19,359 nucleotides of DNA, from positions 1 through 19,359 of the forward strand of contig DAFJ01000006.1 of assembly GCA_002497905.1 (NCBI GenBank), in the 5' to 3' direction. The DNA comes from Euryarchaeota archaeon UBA251 (GTDB lineage: Archaea; Thermoplasmatota; Poseidoniia; Poseidoniales; Thalassarchaeaceae). Made by a program: the position numbers and the translations under genes. This document shows positions 7,399 through 13,705 of the stretch, piece after piece. The notes below the pieces were generated by a model. The model worked only from the letters and a program-made list of their open reading frames with translations. It made no database searches and was not told where the DNA came from. Numbering within the stretch: position 1 is the stretch's first letter; every line of letters begins with the position of its first letter.

Positions 7399-7941
7399 CT
7401 ATTCGCCCTTCGCGAAGGTAATCATTCGATCAATGGGGAGATGATCTGCTGTATCTTTGCAATAGTGTGCCTCGACAACTTTACCTTCCTCATCAATCAG
7501 AATATCTGCAGGTAAAGTAGACATCTTCGAAATAGACAACGTCATTGGAATATATCCCTTCAAGGTTGCCAGAATCATAGTTATTGGAGAACGGATAGCA
7601 CCCCACATGAAGCTAGGAAAGGACTTCTCGATGCCATTCTCTCTGAAATTCTGGTATGTCTCATCTGCTACTATCGTGAAAGGAATATTTCTCTTTCTCA
7701 TTCGGCGTGACAGCTCATCGATTTGAGCATCAAAAACGCCCACCATCACCGTATCTTCTGGGAACTCATTCCATCGCTTCATTAGCCTGTCAATTCGGAA
7801 GTTGCAAAATGGGCAGGATGAAAATCGGAAAAATGTAAAAATTACTCTTTTACCCTTCATGGAAGACATGTCAAATGTGGTTCCGTCAATCGCAGGTAAG
7901 GAGATATTTGGAGCGGAATCACCAATATTTAGTTGGGGCAT
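7399..7941 (-). CDS. Peroxiredoxin-like (AhpC/TSA-superfamily) thiol protein
   Basis: A 180-aa cytosolic protein with the thioredoxin-fold peroxiredoxin pattern. It opens with GDSAPNISLPAIDG (7-20), followed by the redox motif FRFSSCPFCNFRI (38-50), which holds C43 and C46 as a CxxC pair. Later segments VGVFDA (67-72) and FTIVADET fit the AhpC/TSA fold. The SSCPFC form is typical of the peroxiredoxin-like subgroup rather than of classical 2-Cys enzymes with a PxxxTxxC site. Reduction of peroxides or disulfides is therefore likely, but the substrate is unknown. A hydrophobic patch (about 113-134) is unusual and could associate with the membrane or a partner. A TATA-like box lies at 7963-7970, about 26 nt before the ATG. 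The gene lies 44 nt downstream of a small membrane-protein gene on the same strand. Confidence 0.82.
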   Translation of the reverse strand: MPQLNIGDSAPNISLPAIDGTTFDMSSMKGKRVIFTFFRFSSCPFCNFRIDRLMKRWNEFPEDTVMVGVFDAQIDELSRRMRKRNIPFTIVADETYQNFRENGIEKSFPSFMWGAIRSPITMILATLKGYIPMTLSISKMSTLPADILIDEEGKVVEAHYCKDTADHLPIDRMITFAKGE

Positions 7942-7962
7942 ATGTAAGCGATTTTTGAATCA

Positions 7963-7970
7963 TGTAAAAA
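7963..7970 (-). promoter_or_regulatory. TATA-like box for a leaderless peroxiredoxin-like mRNA
   Basis: The minus strand reads TTTTTACA centred about 26 nt before the ATG at 7941, the distance expected between an archaeal TATA box and the transcription start. There is no Shine-Dalgarno sequence in between. This suggests the gene can be transcribed alone, without a leader, in addition to any read-through from the small membrane-protein gene. Confidence 0.45.
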
Positions 7971-7985
7971 GTAGTGTATTCAAGA

Positions 7986-8228
7986 TCACACTTGATTGAT
8001 TGAAGCAGATTCTCGTCTTTGTTTGATTTGCCGGAAAAGAATTCTAGAGAAGATCATCGAGGCAAGAAGAAACAATACTGAAACCCACCAAGGATTCTCG
8101 GTCTCAGTTGCAATAAACCATGTGACGAGAAGGATTCCTGATCCATAGAACGCTCGGAATATAGAATACAAAATGAAGCCTTGAAGCCATGGATTGGAAC
8201 GGAGGCGTTCCCAAAATCCCGGTTCCAT
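7986..8228 (-). CDS. Small two-helix membrane protein, unknown function
   Basis: An 80-aa protein from the ATG at 8228. A 9-residue longer form would need a TTG at 8255, but the TATA-like box at 8256-8264 lies just upstream of 8255, too close to it to leave room for a transcript starting that far upstream, so the ATG is preferred. Two hydrophobic helices are predicted (about 14-40 and 47-66), with a basic tail (FRQIKQRRES) that should face the cytoplasm. No family is recognised. It is divergent from the SSS symporter gene, sharing a 79-nt promoter region with inverted repeats, and is followed by the peroxiredoxin-like gene. Reality as a gene is supported by its open frame, plausible promoter and topology, but there is no homology evidence. 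Confidence 0.6.
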   Translation of the reverse strand: MEPGFWERLRSNPWLQGFILYSIFRAFYGSGILLVTWFIATETENPWWVSVLFLLASMIFSRILFRQIKQRRESASINQV

Positions 8229-8255
8229 AATGTTGCGGATTTGGTATGCTGGCAA

Positions 8256-8264
8256 AGTTATACC
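8256..8264 (-). promoter_or_regulatory. TATA-like box of the small membrane-protein gene
   Basis: On the minus strand, GGTATAACT is centred about 32 nt before the ATG at 8228. That would start transcription only about 5 nt before the start codon. It overlaps one arm of the inverted repeat at 8260-8277, so a protein bound to the repeat would compete with TATA-binding protein. Confidence 0.45.
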
Positions 8265-8277
8265 GCACCCACGGTAT
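8260..8277. promoter_or_regulatory. Operator-like inverted repeat between divergent membrane-protein and symporter genes
   Basis: ATACCG (8260-8265) and CGGTAT (8272-8277) form a perfect 6-bp inverted repeat around a 6-nt centre. A third GGTAT copy lies at 8243-8247. The repeat overlaps the TATA-like box of the minus-strand gene and lies about 30-48 nt before the symporter ATG at 8308. This is a good position for a regulator acting on both genes. No regulator gene is present in the window. Confidence 0.45.
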
Positions 8278-8307
8278 TGATGATGGGGGGCCTACCGTGT
8301 AGATTTG

Positions 8308-10422
8308 ATGGACATCGTCCTCATTCTCTCCTTCCTCTTCTTCATGGCCATCTTCGCCGGTGTCGGGATGGCATCTATACTGGTCAAAGAAGACACTACT
8401 GACGACTATCTGGTAGCTGGAAGAGGGATGCATCCAGCACTGGCAGCACTCTCCGCGGTGAGTACATGGAACTCCGGTTACATGTTCATCGGATTCATCG
8501 GTTTTACCTACATGATGGGTTACTCCGTTATTTGGCTCGGGGCAGTATCGACTGTAGGACAGGTCGTTGCATGGATCTGGTTGTACAAATTTATCCAACA
8601 AGAAGGCGAAGAAAGAGGAGTGCGTTCTCTCTCTTCACTCGTTGCAGAAAAGGCTGGAGCACCCGAAGCAAAGTTGGCAGCTGTACTCTCAGTCTTCTTC
8701 CTCTGTATCTACGCCGCAGCTCAACTTACCTCCGGTGGTAAGGCACTGCTGGTGATGATGGGTTGGTCAGAAGTGGTAGGAATCTTGATTGGATTCGTGC
8801 TAGTAGTCGCCTACTGCTATGCAGGTGGAATCCGTGCATCAATCTGGACAGATGCTGCACAATCTTGTGTAATGATTGTTGGATCTGTAATTCTCTGTTG
8901 GGTCGCACTGGGAGAGGTTGGAGGATTTAGTGGCATGCACGACGGTTTGGAGTCTCAGAATCCAGCGCTGACAAACTTCCTACCACCTGATCTTAGGTTT
9001 GGTTTCTCGATGTGGATGTTCGCCTTCCTACTAGGAGGGCTTGGAGTGGCGGGACAACCACAAGTCGTCTCTAGAGTGATGACTTTAGGTTCCGACAGCG
9101 ATCGGAAACAAGCGATGATTTGGTTTTTCGTCTGGCAAACTCCATTCATCCTGCTAATGGTCATCGCAGGATTTGCAAGTCGCGTTCTATTTACCGAAGC
9201 CGGTTTTGATGCAGAGTTAGGTCTTCCAACATTAGCGATGGAAACCATGCCCGCGTTCGGAATTGGAATGATTCTTGCATCGATTTTTGCTGCTACCATG
9301 TCAACCGCTGATAGCCAAGTACTGGCTTGTACTGCTGCCATCACAGACGATATCAAACCTGAATGGAGAGATGATCACAAGACAACTAAACTCGTAACAA
9401 TAGTTGTAGCCGCATTCGCGACACTAATCTCCATCGGAGGACTGTATATTCCCGGTGGAGACTCCGTATTTGCTCTCGTCGTACTTGCCGTATATGGGCT
9501 CGGTGGAATCTTTGTTCCACTGCTAATTATTCGCTGGATGGGATACAAACCCGATACATTCCACTCTCTTGTGATGATGGGATGTGCCTTCAGTAGCGTC
9601 ATCTTATGGTCTATTTTGGGACTCGGGGGTGGCGATGGAATCTTCCCTTCGTTACCAGGTATGGGGTCCGCGTTAATCGCTCACTTCGTGATGAATCAAA
9701 TCAGAAGTCCAGACATCTCACCCCTTGGCCGTTACTCGTTACCTGATGGGCGGACCTGGGGTGTCGTCGCAATGGTAATTCTCGTACCCTTCGCTGCGGC
9801 AGAGACCGTCTATTTAGTCAGTGGACCAGATTCCTCAGACTCAATGGGTGGAGTCGCGGATTACACTGTTGAATCTAATCTAACCTTCGAGCAGCTTGGG
9901 GAAGGTACCGAATACATCAACGATGGAGAGGCCCTTGAAATCGACCTCCACACAGATGCTATCTCATGGAGCGGGGAAAATCGGAACGTTGTTGCTGTTC
10001 TTGTGACTCTCACCTACAGTGAAGACGAAACAAGTGGAGGTCCCGGTTGTGCAGCACCTGGTGCTAGCGCTCCAGATCCGGATACCATTACAGGTACTAT
10101 AACTCATGATAATGAAACCGGAACTGCCAGTGGTCAAAATCAGGGACAAGGTGAATCATCCCACGAAATTCTCGTAGAATGGTACAACTCCTCCCTGCTA
10201 AACGGAACCGTATCGGGACTCTCAGAAAGTGAAATCGTCTCTCAACTTGATGCAGGTGAGGCGGGACTTGGCGCCTACATGCTCAATCTCAATGTGGATG
10301 TTCAGGAAGGTGGAGGATTCGCATGCAATCATAATGACGAAGGAGAAGAAATCTCCTACATTGTTGAAATCCTAGTCCTAGATTACACAATCAATGTAGT
10401 CAATAACTCGAATAATCAGTAA
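8308..10422 (+). CDS. Sodium:solute symporter (SSS, PutP-like) with C-terminal ectodomain
   Basis: Na+-coupled importer of the SSS family, 704 aa from the ATG at 8308 (a TTG directly before it is ignored). The transporter core occupies about 1-505 with roughly 13 membrane helices. Family marks are DDYLVAGRG (32-40), GQPQVVSRVM (249-258, like PutP GQPHI-type loops) and ATMSTADSQ (329-337), in which S332-T333 match the Na+-site Ser-Thr of PutP. The core is closest to proline or other amino-acid transporters by motif, but the substrate is unproven. After the last helix (about 486-504) comes an added polar, beta-rich domain of about 200 residues with four N-x-S/T sequons (N524, N602, N627, N632) and three Cys (C581, C673, plus helices), probably outside the cell. 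The 3' end overlaps the convergent gene by 7 nt. Confidence 0.93.
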   Translation: MDIVLILSFLFFMAIFAGVGMASILVKEDTTDDYLVAGRGMHPALAALSAVSTWNSGYMFIGFIGFTYMMGYSVIWLGAVSTVGQVVAWIWLYKFIQQEGEERGVRSLSSLVAEKAGAPEAKLAAVLSVFFLCIYAAAQLTSGGKALLVMMGWSEVVGILIGFVLVVAYCYAGGIRASIWTDAAQSCVMIVGSVILCWVALGEVGGFSGMHDGLESQNPALTNFLPPDLRFGFSMWMFAFLLGGLGVAGQPQVVSRVMTLGSDSDRKQAMIWFFVWQTPFILLMVIAGFASRVLFTEAGFDAELGLPTLAMETMPAFGIGMILASIFAATMSTADSQVLACTAAITDDIKPEWRDDHKTTKLVTIVVAAFATLISIGGLYIPGGDSVFALVVLAVYGLGGIFVPLLIIRWMGYKPDTFHSLVMMGCAFSSVILWSILGLGGGDGIFPSLPGMGSALIAHFVMNQIRSPDISPLGRYSLPDGRTWGVVAMVILVPFAAAETVYLVSGPDSSDSMGGVADYTVESNLTFEQLGEGTEYINDGEALEIDLHTDAISWSGENRNVVAVLVTLTYSEDETSGGPGCAAPGASAPDPDTITGTITHDNETGTASGQNQGQGESSHEILVEWYNSSLLNGTVSGLSESEIVSQLDAGEAGLGAYMLNLNVDVQEGGGFACNHNDEGEEISYIVEILVLDYTINVVNNSNNQ

Positions 10423-11702
10423 GGTGGCGGAGCAAGGCTACGATATAACTGACGTAATGGCAGAACTGCCAGACCGCACAACATGAGTGGGATTGAATCG
10501 CTCCACTCGAGCAGTTCCGTCACCCCTGCATAAATTCCGAATCCAAGTAAGGCAGTGCAGGTCAAGGCGCCTGCAGCAATAGTGCGGGCACGAAACATAC
10601 CCGCCTGAATCCTATCGACGTGGTTTAGGAACCAATGGGTTCGTGGATCTATTTCATCGTCAAATGCATGCGCATAAAGCACCTCTTTGAGGACCTGTTC
10701 ATACTCCCAAATTGGGACCCCTCCCTTATGTGAATCCAAGGCGTCATCCGATGCCCACCTAGGTGGAGCTGTGGATCTCCAACCGTCAAGGAAACAACGT
10801 CTAAGTTCGATACGCATTCCAGATGTTCCACCTTCAATCCGTTCAATCGAACGATATCCTGCAGCCAAATCCTGTAACGCTGGCGCACGATGCTCGAGCG
10901 GTATCAATGCTCCATATACACCATCCCCTGGAAACAAAATGTGCACGTCTTCTAGATTCGGTTTAGAATGTATATCGTTGAGGACCACGATGTTTCGCAG
11001 GCTGAAATTACGATGCGTTAGAGTTCCGACTGTACGACGACCATGAGGGGCACGCCATAGTGTGGATGACTTCGTTCGTTCCTCAAGGACCTTTAATCGC
11101 TCATTCCATCGCTTCGCGACTTTCGTAGGATCTGCCACTTCTACAGTGGATAAATGGAAACGCCCAAGGGCACGTCCACATTCTTCAATCAAGATTCTCG
11201 CATCATCCAATTTCTCTGATTCAATAAGGGATTCAAGTACATCTGCCGCGGAAGGCCACGCGCCCAAATCCCGCCAAAAGAGGAGGACATCTCGACCCCT
11301 CCATTGGAGGCCGCCTTGTGCGACATACGGGTTACTGCCGATATGTTCAGACAACCTACGTCCATGACCATCATAATCGAAGGGGAGAATCTCAATCCGC
11401 CAAATTCCGTCACGACCACAATCCATCTTCCCGATAGGACCGAGCGAACCCGAGGTCCAATCGAGTGACGTTGCAGACTGCAAACATGTCACGTCACCCC
11501 AGAGGTCTTCTGACTCAGACCAAGTTTGCAACACTTCTAGATTAGGAAGTCCTGCATTAGGCCACAACATCACGGTAGTTGTCCAAGAAAGAGGGACTTC
11601 AAACGAGGAGAATCCAACTGGTGCATGCTCAGAAGGGACTGGATTAGTTGAGACCGCACCTCGCGGGAACCAAGGTTCACCAGCGACATCCGGGAACTCC
11701 AT
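10416..11702 (-). CDS. Degenerate APH/choline-kinase-like protein (candidate pseudokinase) with two C-terminal membrane helices
   Basis: A 428-aa protein from the ATG at 11702; a TTG seven codons upstream lies in an inverted repeat and is less likely. The middle resembles the C-lobe of the aminoglycoside phosphotransferase fold. RALGRFH (177-183) matches the usual helix before the catalytic loop, HRNFSLRN (230-237) lies in the place of HxDxxxxN, and DLAAGYRS (278-285) matches the DLA helix after the metal-binding loop. The catalytic Asp is Asn (N232), and where the family has IDxE this protein has IPLE (P268). That makes phosphotransfer doubtful. Two hydrophobic helices (about 374-395 and 402-420) anchor the C-terminus. 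The family assignment rests on short motifs only. It is divergent from the HAD/UppS operon, which may hint at a shared pathway. Confidence 0.6.
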   Translation of the reverse strand: MEFPDVAGEPWFPRGAVSTNPVPSEHAPVGFSSFEVPLSWTTTVMLWPNAGLPNLEVLQTWSESEDLWGDVTCLQSATSLDWTSGSLGPIGKMDCGRDGIWRIEILPFDYDGHGRRLSEHIGSNPYVAQGGLQWRGRDVLLFWRDLGAWPSAADVLESLIESEKLDDARILIEECGRALGRFHLSTVEVADPTKVAKRWNERLKVLEERTKSSTLWRAPHGRRTVGTLTHRNFSLRNIVVLNDIHSKPNLEDVHILFPGDGVYGALIPLEHRAPALQDLAAGYRSIERIEGGTSGMRIELRRCFLDGWRSTAPPRWASDDALDSHKGGVPIWEYEQVLKEVLYAHAFDDEIDPRTHWFLNHVDRIQAGMFRARTIAAGALTCTALLGFGIYAGVTELLEWSDSIPLMLCGLAVLPLRQLYRSLAPPPY

Positions 11703-11715
11703 AGCCCGAGGAGGA

Positions 11716-11734
11716 CGTCTCAATCCTTGAGACG
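11716..11734. promoter_or_regulatory. Perfect 8-bp inverted repeat in the pseudokinase/HAD divergent spacer
   Basis: CGTCTCAA-TCC-TTGAGACG is a perfect inverted repeat with 8-bp arms and a 3-nt centre. It lies 14-32 nt before the pseudokinase ATG at 11702, where the TATA box would be, and 60 nt before the HAD ATG at 11794. The likely role is an operator. A leader hairpin is possible if transcription starts farther upstream. The 91-nt spacer has no convincing TATA box elsewhere. Confidence 0.55.
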
Positions 11735-11793
11735 ACCGGTCTGAATCTCTGTAGAGCGGAAGGATTGTTCAACACCTCCTTCACGCCGATACA

Positions 11794-12333
11794 ATGACGC
11801 AGGACCCATTACCTCTGGCTGTCGACCTAGATGGGACAGTTATCCTATCGGATATGACGAAGATTAGTGCTAGGCGAATTATACTCAGGCGTCCATGGTA
11901 CATACTACTGATTCCACTCTTTGAGGTCACCAAGGGGCGACCCTACTGGAAGAAACGGGTTGCTAATTTCATCTCTATCGACCCTGAAACACTCGTCTAT
12001 CACGAGGCATTCGTAAACTGGCTAAAGGAACAGAAAACTACTGGACGGGAAATCATTCTTGCCACAGCGTCGCATATCGTGCAAGCACATCCAATCGCCG
12101 AATATGTCGGACTATTCGACGACGTAATGGGATCAGAGGGGACTGTCAACCTAGGGGGGAAACACAAGGCAAAGGCATTGGTTGAACGCTACGGTGAAGG
12201 TGGATTTGCCTATTGTGGGAACTCAAAGGCCGACCTTGAGGTATGGCCTGATGCTGGTGAAATTATCGTTGTAAATCCAAGTCGTGGCGTCCTTTCAGGG
12301 CTCCACAGAGACCCTGACATTCTGTTTGAGTGA
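11794..12333 (+). CDS. HAD-superfamily phosphatase of the UbiA-fused type, stand-alone
   Basis: A 179-aa hydrolase with all four HAD motifs: nucleophile and acid D11/D13 in AVDLDGTV, LATAS (89-93, motif II Thr91), a lysine in GGKHKAK (121-127, motif III) and CGNSKADLEVW (141-151, motif IV, D147). The cap region, with RRIILRRPWYILLIPLF (27-43) and a GLFDDVMGSEGTVNLGG stretch (106-122), resembles the HAD domain found N-terminal to UbiA-family prenyltransferases, where it is thought to act on polyprenyl-linked or phosphoribose substrates. Here no UbiA domain follows. Instead, a cis-prenyltransferase gene begins 60 nt downstream on the same strand. A lipid-phosphate or lipid-linked sugar-phosphate substrate is my inference. 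The hydrophobic 32-43 stretch could lie on the membrane. Confidence 0.85.
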   Translation: MTQDPLPLAVDLDGTVILSDMTKISARRIILRRPWYILLIPLFEVTKGRPYWKKRVANFISIDPETLVYHEAFVNWLKEQKTTGREIILATASHIVQAHPIAEYVGLFDDVMGSEGTVNLGGKHKAKALVERYGEGGFAYCGNSKADLEVWPDAGEIIVVNPSRGVLSGLHRDPDILFE

Positions 12334-12393
12334 ATCCACATATCAGCGCGAGGAATGAAATCCCAAACGCGTCTCTCATGAAGGGGGGAGTAC

Positions 12394-13263
12394 ATGGGCT
12401 GGCTCGGTAGAATCATCGATAGGACTGCGAAGTTGCTGCTTTCCTTCAGCATCATACGGGTACCTGCGCGGTGGTTGGCGAACTCAAGATTCGCTTGGAG
12501 CTTCGTATCTCGAACCGATCGCGTCCGGGCAAACCGGCTTCGAGACCGTGTCAAAAGAGGAGAGATTCCCCAGCATGTCTCAATCATCATGGATGGTAAC
12601 CGAAGATTCGCAGAGAAGGAAGGCATTGAATCCTCAACAGGCCACCGCTACGGCAAGCAAAAACTGGAGGAGGTGATGGACTGGGTCCTCGACCTCGATA
12701 TCCCCTATCTGACTGTATATGCACTAAGTACGGAGAACGTAATCAGTCGAACTGGGGCAGAACTTGAGGTCTTGTTCGACCTCTATGTCGAAGGGCTACG
12801 AGAACTTCTTGAAAACGAGAGGATTTACTCAAATCGTGTACAAGTCCGTATCGCAGGCCACAAGGAACTGTTACCATCACGAGTTCTGTCAGCAATTGAA
12901 GCGGCAGAAAAGGGAACTGCAGATCACGACGGATGTGTGTTCACAATCTGTCTTGCTTACGGTTCACGCGAAGAAATTCTGAAGGCCGTTCGTAGTATCG
13001 CTGAAGATTACGCAGCCGGAGAAATTTCCCTAGAACAAATCGATCAAGCCTCAATCTCAGACCGACTTTACACCGCAGGGCTACCTGATCCTGATCTCAT
13101 CATCCGAACCTCAGGGGAGGAAAGAATCTCCAATTTCTTACTCTGGCAAGCCGCATACTCTGAACTCTATTTTACCGATGTATTCTGGCCATCCTTCTCC
13201 AAAGCAGACTTCTATACTGCTATCGAATCATATCAAAATCGACGACGGAGATTCGGAGAATGA
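12394..13263 (+). CDS. uppS: Cis-prenyltransferase (polyprenyl diphosphate synthase, UppS/DHDDS family)
   Basis: Adds isopentenyl diphosphate units in cis to an allylic diphosphate to make the polyprenyl diphosphate precursor of lipid carriers (dolichyl-type in archaea). It is 289 aa, longer than the bacterial enzyme of about 250 aa because of an N-terminal basic, partly hydrophobic extension of about 55 residues that may touch the membrane. Motifs: HVSIIMDGNRRFA (61-73) with catalytic D67, HRYGKQK (84-90), YALSTEN (109-115), LPDPDLIIRTSGE (230-242) and ISNFLLWQAAYSELYF (245-260). All conserved regions are intact. A GGGGGGAG run ends 3 nt before the ATG and is the best ribosome-binding candidate. 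It lies in an operon with the HAD upstream and the Nudix gene 4 nt downstream. Confidence 0.95.
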   Translation: MGWLGRIIDRTAKLLLSFSIIRVPARWLANSRFAWSFVSRTDRVRANRLRDRVKRGEIPQHVSIIMDGNRRFAEKEGIESSTGHRYGKQKLEEVMDWVLDLDIPYLTVYALSTENVISRTGAELEVLFDLYVEGLRELLENERIYSNRVQVRIAGHKELLPSRVLSAIEAAEKGTADHDGCVFTICLAYGSREEILKAVRSIAEDYAAGEISLEQIDQASISDRLYTAGLPDPDLIIRTSGEERISNFLLWQAAYSELYFTDVFWPSFSKADFYTAIESYQNRRRRFGE

Positions 13264-13267
13264 TTCC

Positions 13268-13705
13268 ATGACGGAACGCTGCGAAACATGTGGCAATGAC
13301 ACTTGGGCAAAACCCTCCCTAGCGGTGGATGCTATCGCGACTCGGAATGGTAAGAACGGAATGGAAATCCTACTGATTAGACGGGGTAATGACCCTTGGA
13401 AAGGTGCATGGGCCTTTCCTGGTGGATTCGTAGACGAAGGTGAAGACCCGAAGGACGCTGTTCTGAGGGAACTTCTAGAAGAAACAGGACTTATCGGAGA
13501 TTCTCCTTGTCTCTACACGGTTCGAGGAAACCCAAATCGGGATCCACGTAAGCATATAGTTTCGATTTTCTATCGTGTTGATGTTGATTCAGAATCAACA
13601 CCCATAGGCGGAGATGATGCCGCTTATGCCGCTTGGGTGGAGGCTGATGTTGTCATCAACGAAGGCATGGCTGGCGATCATCTTGAGGTTCTACTCAGCC
13701 TTTGA
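13268..13705 (+). CDS. Nudix hydrolase, ADP-ribose pyrophosphatase-like
   Basis: Cleaves a nucleoside diphosphate linked to another group; ADP-ribose is the most likely substrate. The protein is 145 aa from the ATG at 13268, 4 nt after the UppS stop. A longer in-frame reading from 13178 runs inside uppS and is rejected. The Nudix box is complete at 53-75: G53-x5-E59-x7-R67-E68-L69-x-E71-E72-x-G74-L75. It is preceded by WAFPGG (48-53), and NPNRDPRKHIVSIFYRV (88-104) matches the archaeal ADP-ribose pyrophosphatase pattern around DPRGH. The N-terminus has one CxxC (C5, C8), half of a zinc ribbon, with no second pair in this chain. Tight coupling to uppS may reflect clean-up of a pyrophosphate-containing side product, but this is a guess. 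Its stop abuts the convergent gene with no spacer. Confidence 0.88.
   Translation: MTERCETCGNDTWAKPSLAVDAIATRNGKNGMEILLIRRGNDPWKGAWAFPGGFVDEGEDPKDAVLRELLEETGLIGDSPCLYTVRGNPNRDPRKHIVSIFYRVDVDSESTPIGGDDAAYAAWVEADVVINEGMAGDHLEVLLSL

Noticed and set aside
8104..8601. 165-codon minus-strand open frame across the 5' end of the symporter gene
   Set aside because: Overlaps both the symporter and the small membrane-protein gene in another frame; low-complexity His/Ser/Glu composition with no recognisable domain.
10687..11046. 119-codon plus-strand open frame inside the pseudokinase gene
   Set aside because: Considered because the pseudokinase call is weaker, but the minus frame is much longer, has membrane helices and a motif set, while this one has none.
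12210..12626. 138-codon minus-strand open frame spanning the HAD/uppS junction
   Set aside because: Antisense shadow of two well-supported genes.
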